Shown here one piece after another: positions 35,265 to 46,390 of a stretch of DNA of 64,000 bases. Numbering within the stretch: the first letter of the stretch is position 1; every line of letters starts with the position of its first letter. This DNA comes from Glandiceps talaboti (Eukaryota; Hemichordata; Enteropneusta; Spengelidae): NCBI RefSeq assembly GCF_964340395.1, contig NC_135551.1, positions 30,467,455 to 30,531,454 on the forward strand, read 5' to 3'. The notes below the pieces were generated by a model, which was not told the origin of the DNA, searched no databases, and saw only the letters and a program-made list of their open reading frames with translations. The translations under genes were made by a program, and so were the position numbers.

Positions 35265-35690
35265 GCATCCCAAGAGTACAACTTGCTAGCATCCTCAGAG
35301 AACAATGCTAACATCCCTAGAGAACAGTGCTAGCATCCCAAGAGTACAACTTGCTAGCATCCCCAGAGAACAATGCTAGCATCCCCAGAGAACAGTGCTA
35401 GCATCCCAAGAATACAATGCTAGCATCCCTAGAGAACAGTGCTAGCATCCCCAGAATACAATGCTAGCATCCCAAGAGTATAATGCTAGCATCCCCAGAG
35501 AACAATGCTAGCATCCCCAGAGAACAGTGCTAGCATCCCCAGAGAACAATGCTAGCATCCCCAGAGTACAATGTTAGCATCCCCAGAGTACAATGCTAGC
35601 ATTCCCGGAGTACAATGCTAGCATCCCAAGAGAACAATGCTAGCATCTCTGAAGCACAATGAATAATGTGCTTCAGGAATACTAGCATTG
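35265..35690. repeat. 22-bp satellite with GCTAGC core
   Basis: About 18 units of GCTAGCATCCCCAGAGAACA-type sequence. The array ends in a hairpin (GAAGCACA against TGTGCTTC, 35650-35676). The last unit abuts single-copy DNA about 300 bp from the exon at 34877. Confidence 0.95.
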
Positions 35691-35952
35691 TGACAGTGTA
35701 CAATGTAACTACATGTACATAGTACTGCACGTATTACTACTAGCATACACTGAATCTGATATTTTGGTGAATACAAACTATGACTATTAGCAATTAAAAT
35801 GAAATTATGTACACAAATATTGATCAATAATTTTAACATTATCGATAACCTAGTCCAGCTGTCAGGGGGGCACGGTAATTATTTCAACAATATGGAGTGG
35901 TACTTGACAAGTGACCTAGTAACATTCAATATACATAAGATCCTGATGGAAG

Positions 35953-37088
35953 AGTACGTGCAAGTGTTAGCATACACAGTACACTAGTTTTCAATTCTAT
36001 TTGTGGAGGTTAATCAGTCACTGACCCTTATTTTACACTGTGTTTCCTTCAAAATCCTACATAAAAGTTTGTAGTCTTCTGTACCACAGGTCTACAGTAG
36101 TAAATATTACTGATGTTTTATACGTACAATGCTATAGTTAGTGGGCAAATTTTACCAACATTCACTGGCTATTTTACTGGTTTCCAATTACATTTATAGT
36201 AAGACAACTGCCAGATGAATGTTGGAGAGTTTCAAACTGTATACATTATACAGCATTAGCATGCTTGACCATATTTACAATGTAATACTTCTGTTACCTA
36301 GCAACCAAAATCTCTACAACCATAGATGATAGTACTGTACATATGCTACTGTTACTGTAGTAGTACATGTACATGTAAATTTCTCAGTCCATACAAGATT
36401 CTCAGTGCCGGCATTCACATGACTACATGTATATCATCTCTGAAATGTTAGTATTAGTAAGAAACTAATAATGCAAGTTATACCAGATAATTCCCCACTT
36501 CATGACTGGAATTCTGAAATCTTGGTGGGGGTGGGGTTACTCCCCTTATTTAATTAGACATATATGTACTGCCCTTTGGTCTAAAATGGGATGCTTTTTT
36601 CGAGCTGGGGGGGGGGGGGGTTTATTCCACTTATTTATTAAGTATACATATATGTGCTACCCTTTGGGTTGTGTTTTCTAGCCCTTTGGTCTGAAATTGG
36701 GTCTATTTTTTTGAGCTGAAGCGTTTCAAATGGGGGTAAACTTTGCATTATTTTCGATTTTGCTTGGTTTAAAATGTGGTCCATGAAATTGTCCTTTACC
36801 AAATCATAACTGCCACTAATCAAAAATGCTGCCTCCAAAGGAAAACGTATTTGGGTCTAAACTTTCATCTTTTAAAAACCTGTAAAGTACGTGCAAATGT
36901 TAGCGTATACAGTAACACTAGTTTTCAATTCTATTTGGTGAGGTTAATCAGTCATTGACCCATACTTCACACTGTGGTCCATTGAATTGTCCTTTACCAA
37001 ATCATAACTGCCACTAATCAAAAATGTTGCCTCCTAAGGAAAATGTGTTTGGGTAGAAACTTTCATCTTTTTAAAAACCTGTAATGGT
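35953..37088. repeat. Local duplicated segments and G-run
   Basis: GTACGTGCAAGTGTTAGC through TTACACTGTG (35953-36045) recurs at 36888-36977, and GTCCTTTACCAAATCATAAC (36790 onward) recurs from about 36990. A run of 14 G lies at 36607-36620. The pattern suggests a nested local duplication. Confidence 0.8.
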
Positions 37089-38355
37089 CTAAAATGGGGT
37101 ATTGATTTTTGGTCAAAATGGGGCCTGGGGTTTCCAGCACTGGCCACACATCCAAACCAGAGCTGGCCACTGGTACCGCCCCCAGGGGTATTACCATCTG
37201 CTTTACCTTAACTTGATCATTCTTTTAAGCTAACAACCTATGAATATGTACATGTAAATGTATATTTTCAATTGTACTTGTCACAGTTCTATGAAAACGT
37301 TTGCCTTTTCTCTAATGTCATCAGACACTATTCAACCTTAGTTTCTAATCATGGATAAATTGGTAAAAGTATTTAAAGTAATCATTTCATTTCGTGTTTT
37401 CTTTGCCCACTGACCTTGTGGCCATCAGGTCAAAATCAGAGGTCATAACCTTTGACCTCATCTTTTCCATCCATCTGTCTACAGGGAATACAATGTATAA
37501 ATGTCTGCCAAGTTTGACACAGATGTTCAACCATATCCTATGAACAATTTGTATGTCTTTCGTTCTGGGGACAGTACAAAGTAATTAAATTCTAACAAAA
37601 AATATTTATGGGCTGGGCTAATGCTTAGACAAAATGCAGACATATTTTGATAACAGGAATGTATAGATGCTGCAATCAGACATACAGTTTACACAAGTTC
37701 AAACATTATTTGTATCAAAAAGGTGACATAATGATGAATTCAAATGTCCTAAAGCTATGGACAAAAAGTTTACAGGTTGATGAGTGTCGTCATTCCCTGC
37801 AATGTACAAAGATAAGAAAGTCTGCAGAAAGAGAGTTAAAAACCTGCATCACTCCCTGAATTCAACTAAACAGAAACCAAGGTCTGTTTTGAGTTGAACT
37901 ATTCTACAGTGGTGTCAAGTAGCCCACACATGTGATAGTAAATCAAGACTGATTACAAACAGTTTCCATTGTGGAATGCAGATAATGTCTCAGACTGAAC
38001 TGTTGTGACCGAATTGATTAGTAACATGCCATACAAACACCACAGAGAGCTGACCAAAGTGTCCGCCTAGCACACAGATATCACAGAGAAGTTAACCAAA
38101 GTGTCTGCCTAGCACACAGATACCACAGAGAAGTGACCTATCATCCCAGCATATCACAGACCTGTAACTTTTCAATCTTGATACATACCTTCCTGAGACA
38201 TACACAAAATGAAAACTTGGTGTAAAGTTCTTTGATTCTTGGACAGTTACCAAGTGACATGGTGATAAAACTTTTTACAAGGCAAACTCTTAATAGTTTC
38301 CTTTGCATACCAATTTTTAGTTTTTATATTAGTGCTGTGCTGCTGTAGATACATA

Positions 38356-39005
38356 TGTAACATGTCAATGTTAGCAAGTCATTACCCTATAAGGACCCTG
38401 CCAATGTTACCAAGTCAATACCCACTAAGAACCCTGCCAACATTACCAAGTCATTACCCTATAAGAGCCCTGTCAATGTTACCAAGTCATTACCGAAGAA
38501 CCCTGTCAATGTTACCAGCAAGTCTTTACCCTAAGTTACCAAGTTATTGGCCTATAAGAACCATGTCAATGTTACCAAGTCATTACCCTATAAGGACCAT
38601 GCCAGCGTTACCAAGTCATTACCCTATAAGAACCCTGTCAATATTACTAAGTCAATACCCACTAAGAACCCTGCCAACATTACCAAGTCATTACCCTATA
38701 AGAGCCCTGTCAATGTCACCAAGTCATTACCGAAGAACCCTGTCAATGTTACCAGCAAGTCTTTACCCTAAGTTACCAAGTTATTGGCCTATAAGAACCA
38801 TGTCAATGTTACCAAGTCATTACCCTATAAGGACCCTGCCAGCGTTACAATGTCATTACCCTATAAGAACCATGTCGATGTTACCAAGTCATTACCCTAT
38901 AAGAACCCTGTGAATGTTACCAAGTCATTACCTTATAAGAACCCTGCCAATGTTACCAAGTCATTACCTTATAAGAACCATGCCAATGTTACCAAGTAAT
39001 TACCT
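38356..39005. repeat. 36-bp satellite, ~17 units
   Basis: Unit contains AATGTTACCAAGTCATTACC followed by CTATAAGAACCCTG. The period is divisible by three, so three overlapping open frames appear. Units carry 3-bp-multiple and other indels, and there is a higher-order repeat (a block near 38400-38570 recurs at 38650-38810). Confidence 0.97.
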
Positions 39006-39058
39006 AAAAGATTATACATACATCATGCACGTACACATACATACATGAGTGCTTGCAA

Positions 39059-39062
<4 letters not shown>

Positions 39063-39108
<46 letters not shown>
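39063..39108. repeat. (CA)n microsatellite
   Basis: Pure CA run of about 46 bp. Confidence 0.95.
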
Positions 39109-39116
<8 letters not shown>

Positions 39117-39764
39117 TGATAGTATTAGTAATAAAGAACACTGTTAATTTGACCAGATTACCAACATTCCACAATGATGGTATTCTTATTTACTCTAGGA
39201 ATCATCATAGCATATCACACTACTAGTTGCCAAGCAATACAACCATGTGACTAGAAAAGTCAACCAATAGATCAAATTTATATCATGTGTTCCAATTACA
39301 TAGCCCTAGTAGTAGTTGATAATGGTCTACTAATCTAGTCTAATTACAATGAACTTGTGTACCCTTTACAGACCATTACAGATGGAGGTCGTCTTTTTGG
39401 GTCATTTTCTCCAGGTCACGTCTTTCAAAGGTAAAATTTACAGTCAGTATGCATCAAGTCTCATTCTCGCAAACCAGAGTCATTAATTCCACCACTACAT
39501 TTCGAAATAAATACTCTGGCATCTTACGACTGTCAAAGCCGTATCTCAAGTATACGTAATACATATTCATAAGCAATGACATAAATACGGATATAGTATA
39601 TGAATGCATTCATGGCCAGTGGGAGGCTCGTTAAGAACGTTGCCGTAAAACAGGCCCTGGTTTGCAACGATGGTCCAGCTGTGTACTTTTGTATGTCTTA
39701 AAGTTAACCTAAGCATCTGAGTGGTTTCTTGGATGAAAGGTTCTAATCTTACTTGTATATGATC

Positions 39765-39995
39765 AGCCAATCACAAATGGCAATCAGTCCAAAAAGTTTG
39801 CATGATTTCAGAGATGTCTAAACCTGTATCTGATTGGCCGATTGAAAATCAGCAGTCAGAAAGAATTCATAGATTCAACCAATCATAAATGTCAGCATGC
39901 AGTCTGGGGAGAGATTCCACTTGTAACCAAACTGCAATGTGATTGGCTAAGTGAACAAACAAAGGCAGTTATATCTCCCAGATCAACCAATAGCA
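39765..39995. promoter_or_regulatory. Cluster of CCAAT/ATTGG motifs
   Basis: Five CCAAT boxes in either orientation (GCCAATCAC near 39768, GATTGGCC near 39834, ACCAATCA near 39888, GATTGGCT near 39942, ACCAATAG near 39986), spaced at about 45-65 bp. Several match the NF-Y preference for CCAATCA or CCAATAG. No transcription start is visible, and a degenerate ancient repeat is the alternative. Confidence 0.3.
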
Positions 39996-40194
39996 TCACA
40001 GATTATACAGGAGTAAATTCAGACTGTCCGAGGTTTTGTAGTTTTCTGCTTCACTGCATCATCCGACCTTCTGGTCTGTTTTCATCATCAGTTTACAAGA
40101 ACTTTCAGAATTTCAATAAACAGTTCAGTGTTGTGTTTATTTTCATGCATCCCTTGATGCATATCCCCAACAGTACTAGTCATCACTGGACCAT

Positions 40195-41222
40195 GTAACA
40201 CTAAGTCTGTGAATGTCACCTGGATATGCACACCAGAATCAAACCCAATATAACACCAAGTCTGTGAATGTCACCTGGATATGCACACCAGAATCAAACC
40301 CAATGTAACACTAAGTCTGTGAATGTCACCTGGATATGCACACCAGAATCAAACCCAATATAACACCAAGTCTGTGAATGTCACCTGGATATGCACACCA
40401 GAATCAAACCCAATGTAACACAAAGTCTGTGAATGTCACCTGGATATGCACACCAGAATCAAACCCAATATAACACCAAGTCTGTTAATGTCACCAATAT
40501 GCACACCAGAATCAAACCCAATGTAACACTAAGTCTGTGAATGTCACCTGGATATGCACACCAGAATCAAACCCAATATAACACCAAGTCTGTGAATGTC
40601 ACCTGGATATGCACACCAGAATCAAACCCAATATAACACAAAGTCTGTGAATGTCACCTAGATATGCACACCAGAATCAAACCCAATGTAACACTAAGTC
40701 TGTTAATATCACCAATATGCACACCAGAATCAAACCCAATGTAACACGGCAAGTCTGTGAATGTCACCAATATGCACACCAGAATCAAACCCAATGTAAC
40801 ACTAAGTCTGTTAATATCACCAATATGCACACCAGAATCAAACCCAATGTAACACTAAGTCTGTTAATATCACCAATATGCACACCAGAATCAAACCCAA
40901 TGTAACACCAAGTCTGTGAATGTCACCAATATGCACACCAGAATCAAACCCAATATAACACAAAGTCTGTTAATGTCACCAAATGCACACCAGAATCAAA
41001 CCCAATGTAACACTAAGTCTGTGAATGTCACCAATATGCACACCAGAATCAAACTCAATGTACGTAACACTGAGTCTGTGAATGTCACCAATATGCACAC
41101 CAGAATCAAACCCAATGTAACACTAAGTCTGTTAATATCACCAATATGCACACCAGAATCAAACCCAATATAACACTAAGTCTGTGAATGTCACCAATAT
41201 GCACACCAGAATCAAACTCAAT
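40195..41222. repeat. 53/55-bp satellite, ~19 units
   Basis: Unit contains ATGCACACCAGAATCAAACC. Units in the left half mostly carry CACCTGGATATGC (55 bp) and those in the right half CACCAATATGC (53 bp), so two variants expanded separately. Confidence 0.97.
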
Positions 41223-42337
41223 CATTGTGGTGTTTGCCATGCTCCTTTGAAGCAGTCCTTGATTTGTAACTTGTTCAGACATACATGTATGCGGCTATTT
41301 GATTTTACCTTTTATTGAAGTAAATGAACTTGATCTGCATTTCAGACATCCCACAACCTCTCTGATCGTTACCATAGAGACAGGATTATGGAAATTTCCC
41401 AAAACTAAAGTTTGACATTTCTTCAAGCCAAATGTGTGACTCGATTAGTAAATGGCTTCTATTTATTATATCTCCTGATTTTTTTCTTCAATCCATGGTT
41501 ATAACAAAATTTGAATTATGACAAGATAACAACCATACACTACAAAGTAAACTACTGAATTACTATACCTGGATATGAATACTGCTTTATTATTTCCAAA
41601 TAGAGTTTTGTATTCAACCTAGCATAATGTGGGTGACTTAATGTCAGTAAGAGTCCGAGACCTGTAGAGACAGCACTGATGTCATGAATATTTTTTTTTT
41701 GACTAAATGAAGTACATGTATATACATGTATCAGTACATTTAGTCTAGAGGCCATGTCTTTGAATCCCTCTTACAGAAGGATGTAAAACTTAGACTACAG
41801 TAGATTTGCAAAGCTTGATTTTTAACCAATTGGGAAAACTAATGGTGATTTTGACTCATAATTTGGGAATCTCGGCATCAATTATGTAAACATGCTGTTG
41901 TGACATCAAATGACAAGGAATTAATCTTGTATTTTCTGTTCAAACATAGCATAACGACTTGGCTATCTGCCTTGAAAATGCTGATCTAGTATGTTGAGTA
42001 AGATTGCCTATAGTCTCTGGGCATTAGTTTAAACACGTACATGTACAACTTTGCTTGTAAATAATTTCCTTGTAAGGTGATGGCAAGGAAGGAAACATTG
42101 TCATCAGACAGACATACAAGATATATACGACAACAGCTTGAATGTAGTATTAAATTTCATGTATTTTTGTGCACACCTTCCCATCCTGTCACTTTTGATA
42201 CTAAGCTTCTACAACACAGAAAACACATATAATTCTTTATTGCTACAAGAACAAACACCTTACTCACAAATACACATGTATTTCATTAACTGCCTTAAAG
42301 GCCTGATTAAGATTAGCATTAAAGTTTGGATGTGAAA

Positions 42338-42445
42338 AAAGTTGTCAAGAAAAGCTAGGCGCAGAACAAAAGAATAATCCTAAGTAATCCGTATGGCTCC
42401 ACTGATAATGTGAGAACCTGGGATTGAAACCTTGGTCTTTAAAAC
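42338..42445 (-). mobile_element. MITE-like family C, copy 1
   Basis: Read on the minus strand: TTTAAAGACCAAGGTTTCAA, then CCCAGGTTCTCACATTA, GTGGAGCCATACGGATTAC and ATTATTCTTTTGTTCTG. The same blocks in the same order occur at 43330, 50445, 55440, 58040 (minus) and 61100. Confidence 0.7.
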
Positions 42446-42609
42446 CAATGTACAGACATGGGAATAGTAAAACAGTATTTTCATTAATCCTTTGATCCCA
42501 TGCAAGGTTAACAGCTCATTTTGTATTGAAACAGTTGGGCTACTACAGGCAGCCATATTGAGAATCTACACTAGTCTTGATGTAACATTTTACAGTCAAT
42601 TAAACTCAC

Positions 42610-42671
42610 CTTAGCTAGCTGTGAATTAATCCACTTTGAGAAGGTCTTCCTTTGAATATCTCCTCTCTCGT
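42610..42671 (-). CDS. DMD: Dystrophin-like exon, start of CH1 (human exon 2 equivalent)
   Basis: 62 bp, phase 1 start, phase 0 end, the length and phase of human exon 2. Acceptor TTTCTTGCAG, donor GTGAGT. After completing a codon ending AC it encodes ERGDIQRKTFSKWINSQLAK, equivalent to the EREDVQKKTFTKWVNAQFSK start of the actin-binding domain. The DxQxKTFxKWxN motif is actin-binding site 1. The initiator exon must lie to the right and end one base into a codon. Confidence 0.96.
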
Positions 42672-43329
42672 CTGCAAGAAAAGAGACAAAATGAAATTGA
42701 GCACGGAAAGTAAATTGAGACTGAGTATGACGTGTAGTCTACTTTAAGAATGTGAATGAAGGTGTTGAACACACATCATATTAGCTGAATGTCAACACTT
42801 ATACAGACAGTTACTACAGATACTTATGTCTTGTATAAATATGTCAACATATATGAAATTAAAGTAGTTATAATACATTCCAATGGAAGACACCATTTGT
42901 TTATCAGAACAAATATTTACATGAAACTCATACAGTATCATATTCCAATTGATACGAGTATAAATTTACCATATACATGTAACATTGACAGGTTTGTTCA
43001 GTTTCTCTACGTTCACAGAGAAACTCAATAAATGTCAACCCAAGACATTGAATCATTTATTTAGTTTATTTAAACAAATATTTACATAAAACTCATCTAG
43101 TATTTTACTTAAATTATTTATTTTCTATATCATGGCATGAATATAAATTTTCTATAAAACAGTGACAGGTTTTTAATTGTTAATGAAAATGTCTACATTC
43201 GCCCTAAAAATGACATCTTAAGTTAAAATCGTGCATTCAGTGTGTCTAAATGCAGATGGTAATATATTTTAAAGGTCCACTTTGCATTAGGATTAATATC
43301 TAGGTATGAAAACCAGTTATTTGAAACAT

Positions 43330-43630
43330 AGCCCTTTAAAGACTGTCAGGAGTTTCAATCCCAGGTTCTGACGTTAGTGTTATCTTGTCAGTTAAAGGCC
43401 AGGGTTTCAATCCCAGGTTCTCACATTAGTGTTATCTTGTCAGTTAAAGGCCAGGGTTTCAATCCCAGGTTCTGACATTAGTGTTATCTTGTCAATGGAG
43501 ACTTAAAGACCAGCAGTTTCAATCTCAGGTTCTGACATTAGTGTTATCTTGTCAATGAAGACATAAAAATAACATAGAACATTCTTTTATTCAGGATCAA
43601 CTTTTTCTATAAATCTGTCTGACAACTATT
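43330..43630 (+). mobile_element. MITE-like family C, copy 2 with internal tandem
   Basis: The block GTTTCAATCCCAGGTTCTGA ... TTAGTGTTATCTTGTCA is repeated four times at ~60 bp, followed by TTCAGGATCAACTTTTTCTA. An inverted end fragment TTTAAAGGTCCACTTTGCAT lies at about 43269. Confidence 0.7.
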
Positions 43631-44574
43631 TTTCATACTCTAATAGATTTTATCTGGCTTTTCAGCAGATTAAAACTGGAATAATAATCATCAAATTAGA
43701 CAATTATAATGCATAAAATGATTTCAAATCTGGACTTGGCACATAATTAAGGATAAAAATTGCACTCAACAATGAGAACAAGCTGTTAGTTATTATTTTC
43801 TATTTTGCATAATTCAATACAGTCGATAGCTAACCTACACATGTAACTCTGACAAATACTGGCTATACTCTGGCACACACTGCCTGTGTATGAGTAATGT
43901 AGTTGGTATTCTAAACCATCAATAAGTGTGCAATCTAAGGAGTGGGGTATAATATAAAGACATGGCATAGTTGTGGTTTTCTTACAAGGTCTTGTCAAAA
44001 GGTGCCCATAGACTATCTGGCTTGAGAATGTAGAACATCTGAAATTATGTCAATTATGTTTGGTTACACTGTGTCAAAAATTGGCCACTATGTCTCACAT
44101 TGTATACAATGTATATACTGTGTAAACGAACAGTATCAATTAATTACATGGATTTGTCGACTGACTTTAATTGTATTCAGGACAACATCTTCCGAATTAA
44201 AAACTAATATATATGCAAAACTTTAGAGGGGAACTGGTTTGTCGTGAATAATCAGAAGAATTAACATTAATGCACCATGGAGACAAAAAGACCGACAATT
44301 AATCAAAACCCATCTTATATCCATAGATGAACTATTCTGCTATTACAGCACATTGCAAGTTAATTGTTCACAGCCTGTTTGATACAACCACACAGACACA
44401 AACCAGAAACTGCTAGTCTACACTTTACATAAATAAGATACAATGTAGCAGGATTGAAATTCTTGCTACATTTAGTCTGAATGAAATAAACCATTTAAAC
44501 ATCAAGAAATAAACATGCAACAATTAGACAGTCATGCTGACACTAATGATTTGACATCTACATTGTATATTTGA

Positions 44575-44740
44575 TGTCTGCATGCTGGCACATTAGTTCA
44601 TTTTATTTAGACAAAATGTTGCAAGAACCTGTATTCATTCAATGTTGCATATGCAGTTTCTCATTGGTTTTTGTGTGGTTGTATCAAACAGAGCCAGTGA
44701 ACACTAACGTGCAATGTGCTGTAACTGAAAGGTATTCTGC
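44575..44740. repeat. Dispersed repeat A, copy 2
   Basis: GCATATGCAGTTTCTCATTG and GTGGTTGTATCAAAC blocks shared with 9221-9370. Confidence 0.6.
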
Positions 44741-45224
44741 ATACTTTATCAAGTTCAACTAAATCACGGCCAACTACTGTAAATCCTTTTTTTCATCAAG
44801 GTTGTACATTTGACCCCATGTCACCTCAATTTATCAATCTTGTTTATCTATTGTGGTATCTACAACTCACATTGGGTTCAACTATGTAAAAGGTCATAGG
44901 TCAAGGCTAACCAATCACATTACTTCATAATGTATAGATGATCTTTTTTTCTGAGGTACTAAAGATCAATACATCTATAGAATCGATAACAAGAGCTCAC
45001 TGAGTCATTGATTTGTCACAACAATGTCTTTAATAACACAAATACATTGAACACACCTGATAACATGTACATAAACAAGCTTTTTGACCGACTTTTTGTT
45101 ATGAGCAGTAAATACATAGGCATGATAATCTACCAAGTTCCCCTTGATACTTGTGAAGTCTCTAACATCCTTCCACTGTTCTCTCAACACCTATCTCTTT
45201 AAACATTAGTCTCAGCCTCCTTCA

Positions 45225-45362
45225 AATGCCTAGTATACGACCACTTTTCCTCTCACCATACAGTAATTTTCTTTCCATTTATTCCTGCGCCTCTAGCTGT
45301 GCTTGCAGAGAGCAGGTGCTATATAAATCTTTTGTATTATCAGTATTATCATTATTATCACC
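45225..45362 (+). mobile_element. LINE/SINE-type 3' tail
   Basis: GCTTGCAGAGAGCAGGTGCT then ATATAAATCTTTTGTATTAT and an ATT-rich simple repeat. The GTGCTATATAAAT...(TTAT)n tail is a common 3' end of L2/CR1-clade retrotransposons and of SINEs that borrow it. Only the tail is present. Confidence 0.5.
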
Positions 45363-45699
45363 AAACTTGCCCACCCCTCCTCTCCATTATAATGCAAAGT
45401 AATTTGATATGTATCAATGTTTTATCTCAGTCTGCTGTTACCATGGCGTCCAAACCATAGTAAAACAGTCTGACATATACATATAGTTTATTCTCATTGT
45501 AAACATATCAAAATAGTCTGGCACCACCCTCCATTTCAAGACATCTTGTTTCAAAGGAGAGGTATGTGGTTGTACACCAAGCAAATTTTGAAATCACTGC
45601 CACTATATAATTTGTTATTTTTGGTATCTGGTAATATACATGGCTGCTATTTAGTGAATCACTTAATCTATGACACTGACTAATCTTTGGTAGATAGAC

Positions 45700-46390
45700 A
45701 AAGATAATAATACAGATAACAGATGAGATACTAAACTAAACACCTCAATATCAAGGATAGTATAATCTATTTCTCAGTAGTGTACAACTCCATTATTACC
45801 ATGTCCAAAATGTAGGTGAAACAAACCTGCGCATGATCATCCTGCACTCACTACTGTATCTTTGAGAAATTCTTTCTAGAGTCTTAGAGAAGCAACTCAT
45901 GAACTGTGTGATAGTTACAAGATGTGATACTAAACTAAAGACCTCCATATCACTTAGTAATTTCTCAGTACTAGTCCATTATACATGTCCTAAATATAGG
46001 TGAACCAAACCTGGGGCATGATCATCCTGCACTCTTTGATTCATTCTTTGCAGATTATAGACAACTGTGGTAGTACAGATAAAAGCTGTGTGGATAAACT
46101 AAACACCTCCATATCATTGATACATGTAGTATTTCTTTCTAGATCTACAGTTATTCCAACACCTAATTCCCAGATGAATTACTATGGTTACAAAGATTCT
46201 AGACAGTAGTGCAGATAAGAGTTGAGATATTGAAATCATAAACACCTCCATACCACTTATTAGTATTTCTCAGGTTTGCATAATCCTTTAAGTGTACAAA
46301 TTACTAGTAACTACCATACATGTAGGTGGTGATAACACCCTGCAGTCATAATCTATAAATTCCTTTCTACACCCACCTAATGTTCCCTTA
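45700..46390. repeat. Degenerate ~200-bp tandem, 3-4 units
   Basis: Recurring order of ACTAAACACCTC(C)ATATCA, TTTCTCAGTA, CATGATCATCCTGCACTC and AATTCTTTCTAGA blocks, each unit considerably diverged. Confidence 0.65.

Larger units (their letters stand above)
34970..42609 (-). other. Dystrophin-like intron (7640 bp) rich in satellites
   Basis: Contains 22-, 36- and 53/55-bp arrays, a local segmental duplication and a cluster of CCAAT motifs, listed separately. 41.3-42.3 kb holds nothing recognised. Confidence 0.85.
3676..42671 (-). other. DMD: Dystrophin/utrophin-like gene, 5' part (gene span)
   Basis: Minus-strand multi-exon gene. Eight exons join in frame to a tandem calponin-homology actin-binding domain, and a ninth is probable. 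All introns are GT-AG. Family assignment rests on strings such as LQQTNLEKTLLGWCRQST between CH1 and CH2 and PDKKSVMMYLMCFFQVLP at the end of CH2. These match dystrophin/utrophin far better than beta-spectrin, whose CH2 ends in a YVVTYYHYF-type string. In other animals the protein ties F-actin to the dystroglycan complex at the plasma membrane. Intron sizes going 5' to 3' are 7.6, 19.9, 1.8, 5.2, 0.67, 0.46, 1.3 and 1.1 kb. The start codon exon and everything after the hinge lie outside or were not found. I cannot tell from this part whether it is a pre-duplication dystrophin/utrophin ancestor; in an invertebrate a single such gene is expected. Confidence 0.93.

Noticed and set aside
38332-39000. 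Three overlapping ORFs with 12-residue repeats
   Set aside because: Same cause, a 36-bp satellite open in several frames at once.
4915-42671. Beta-spectrin or alpha-actinin as the identity of the minus-strand gene
   Set aside because: The CH1-CH2 linker LQQTNLEKTLLGWCRQST and the end PDKKSVMMYLMCFFQVLP follow dystrophin/utrophin, not spectrin, and the exon lengths match DMD.
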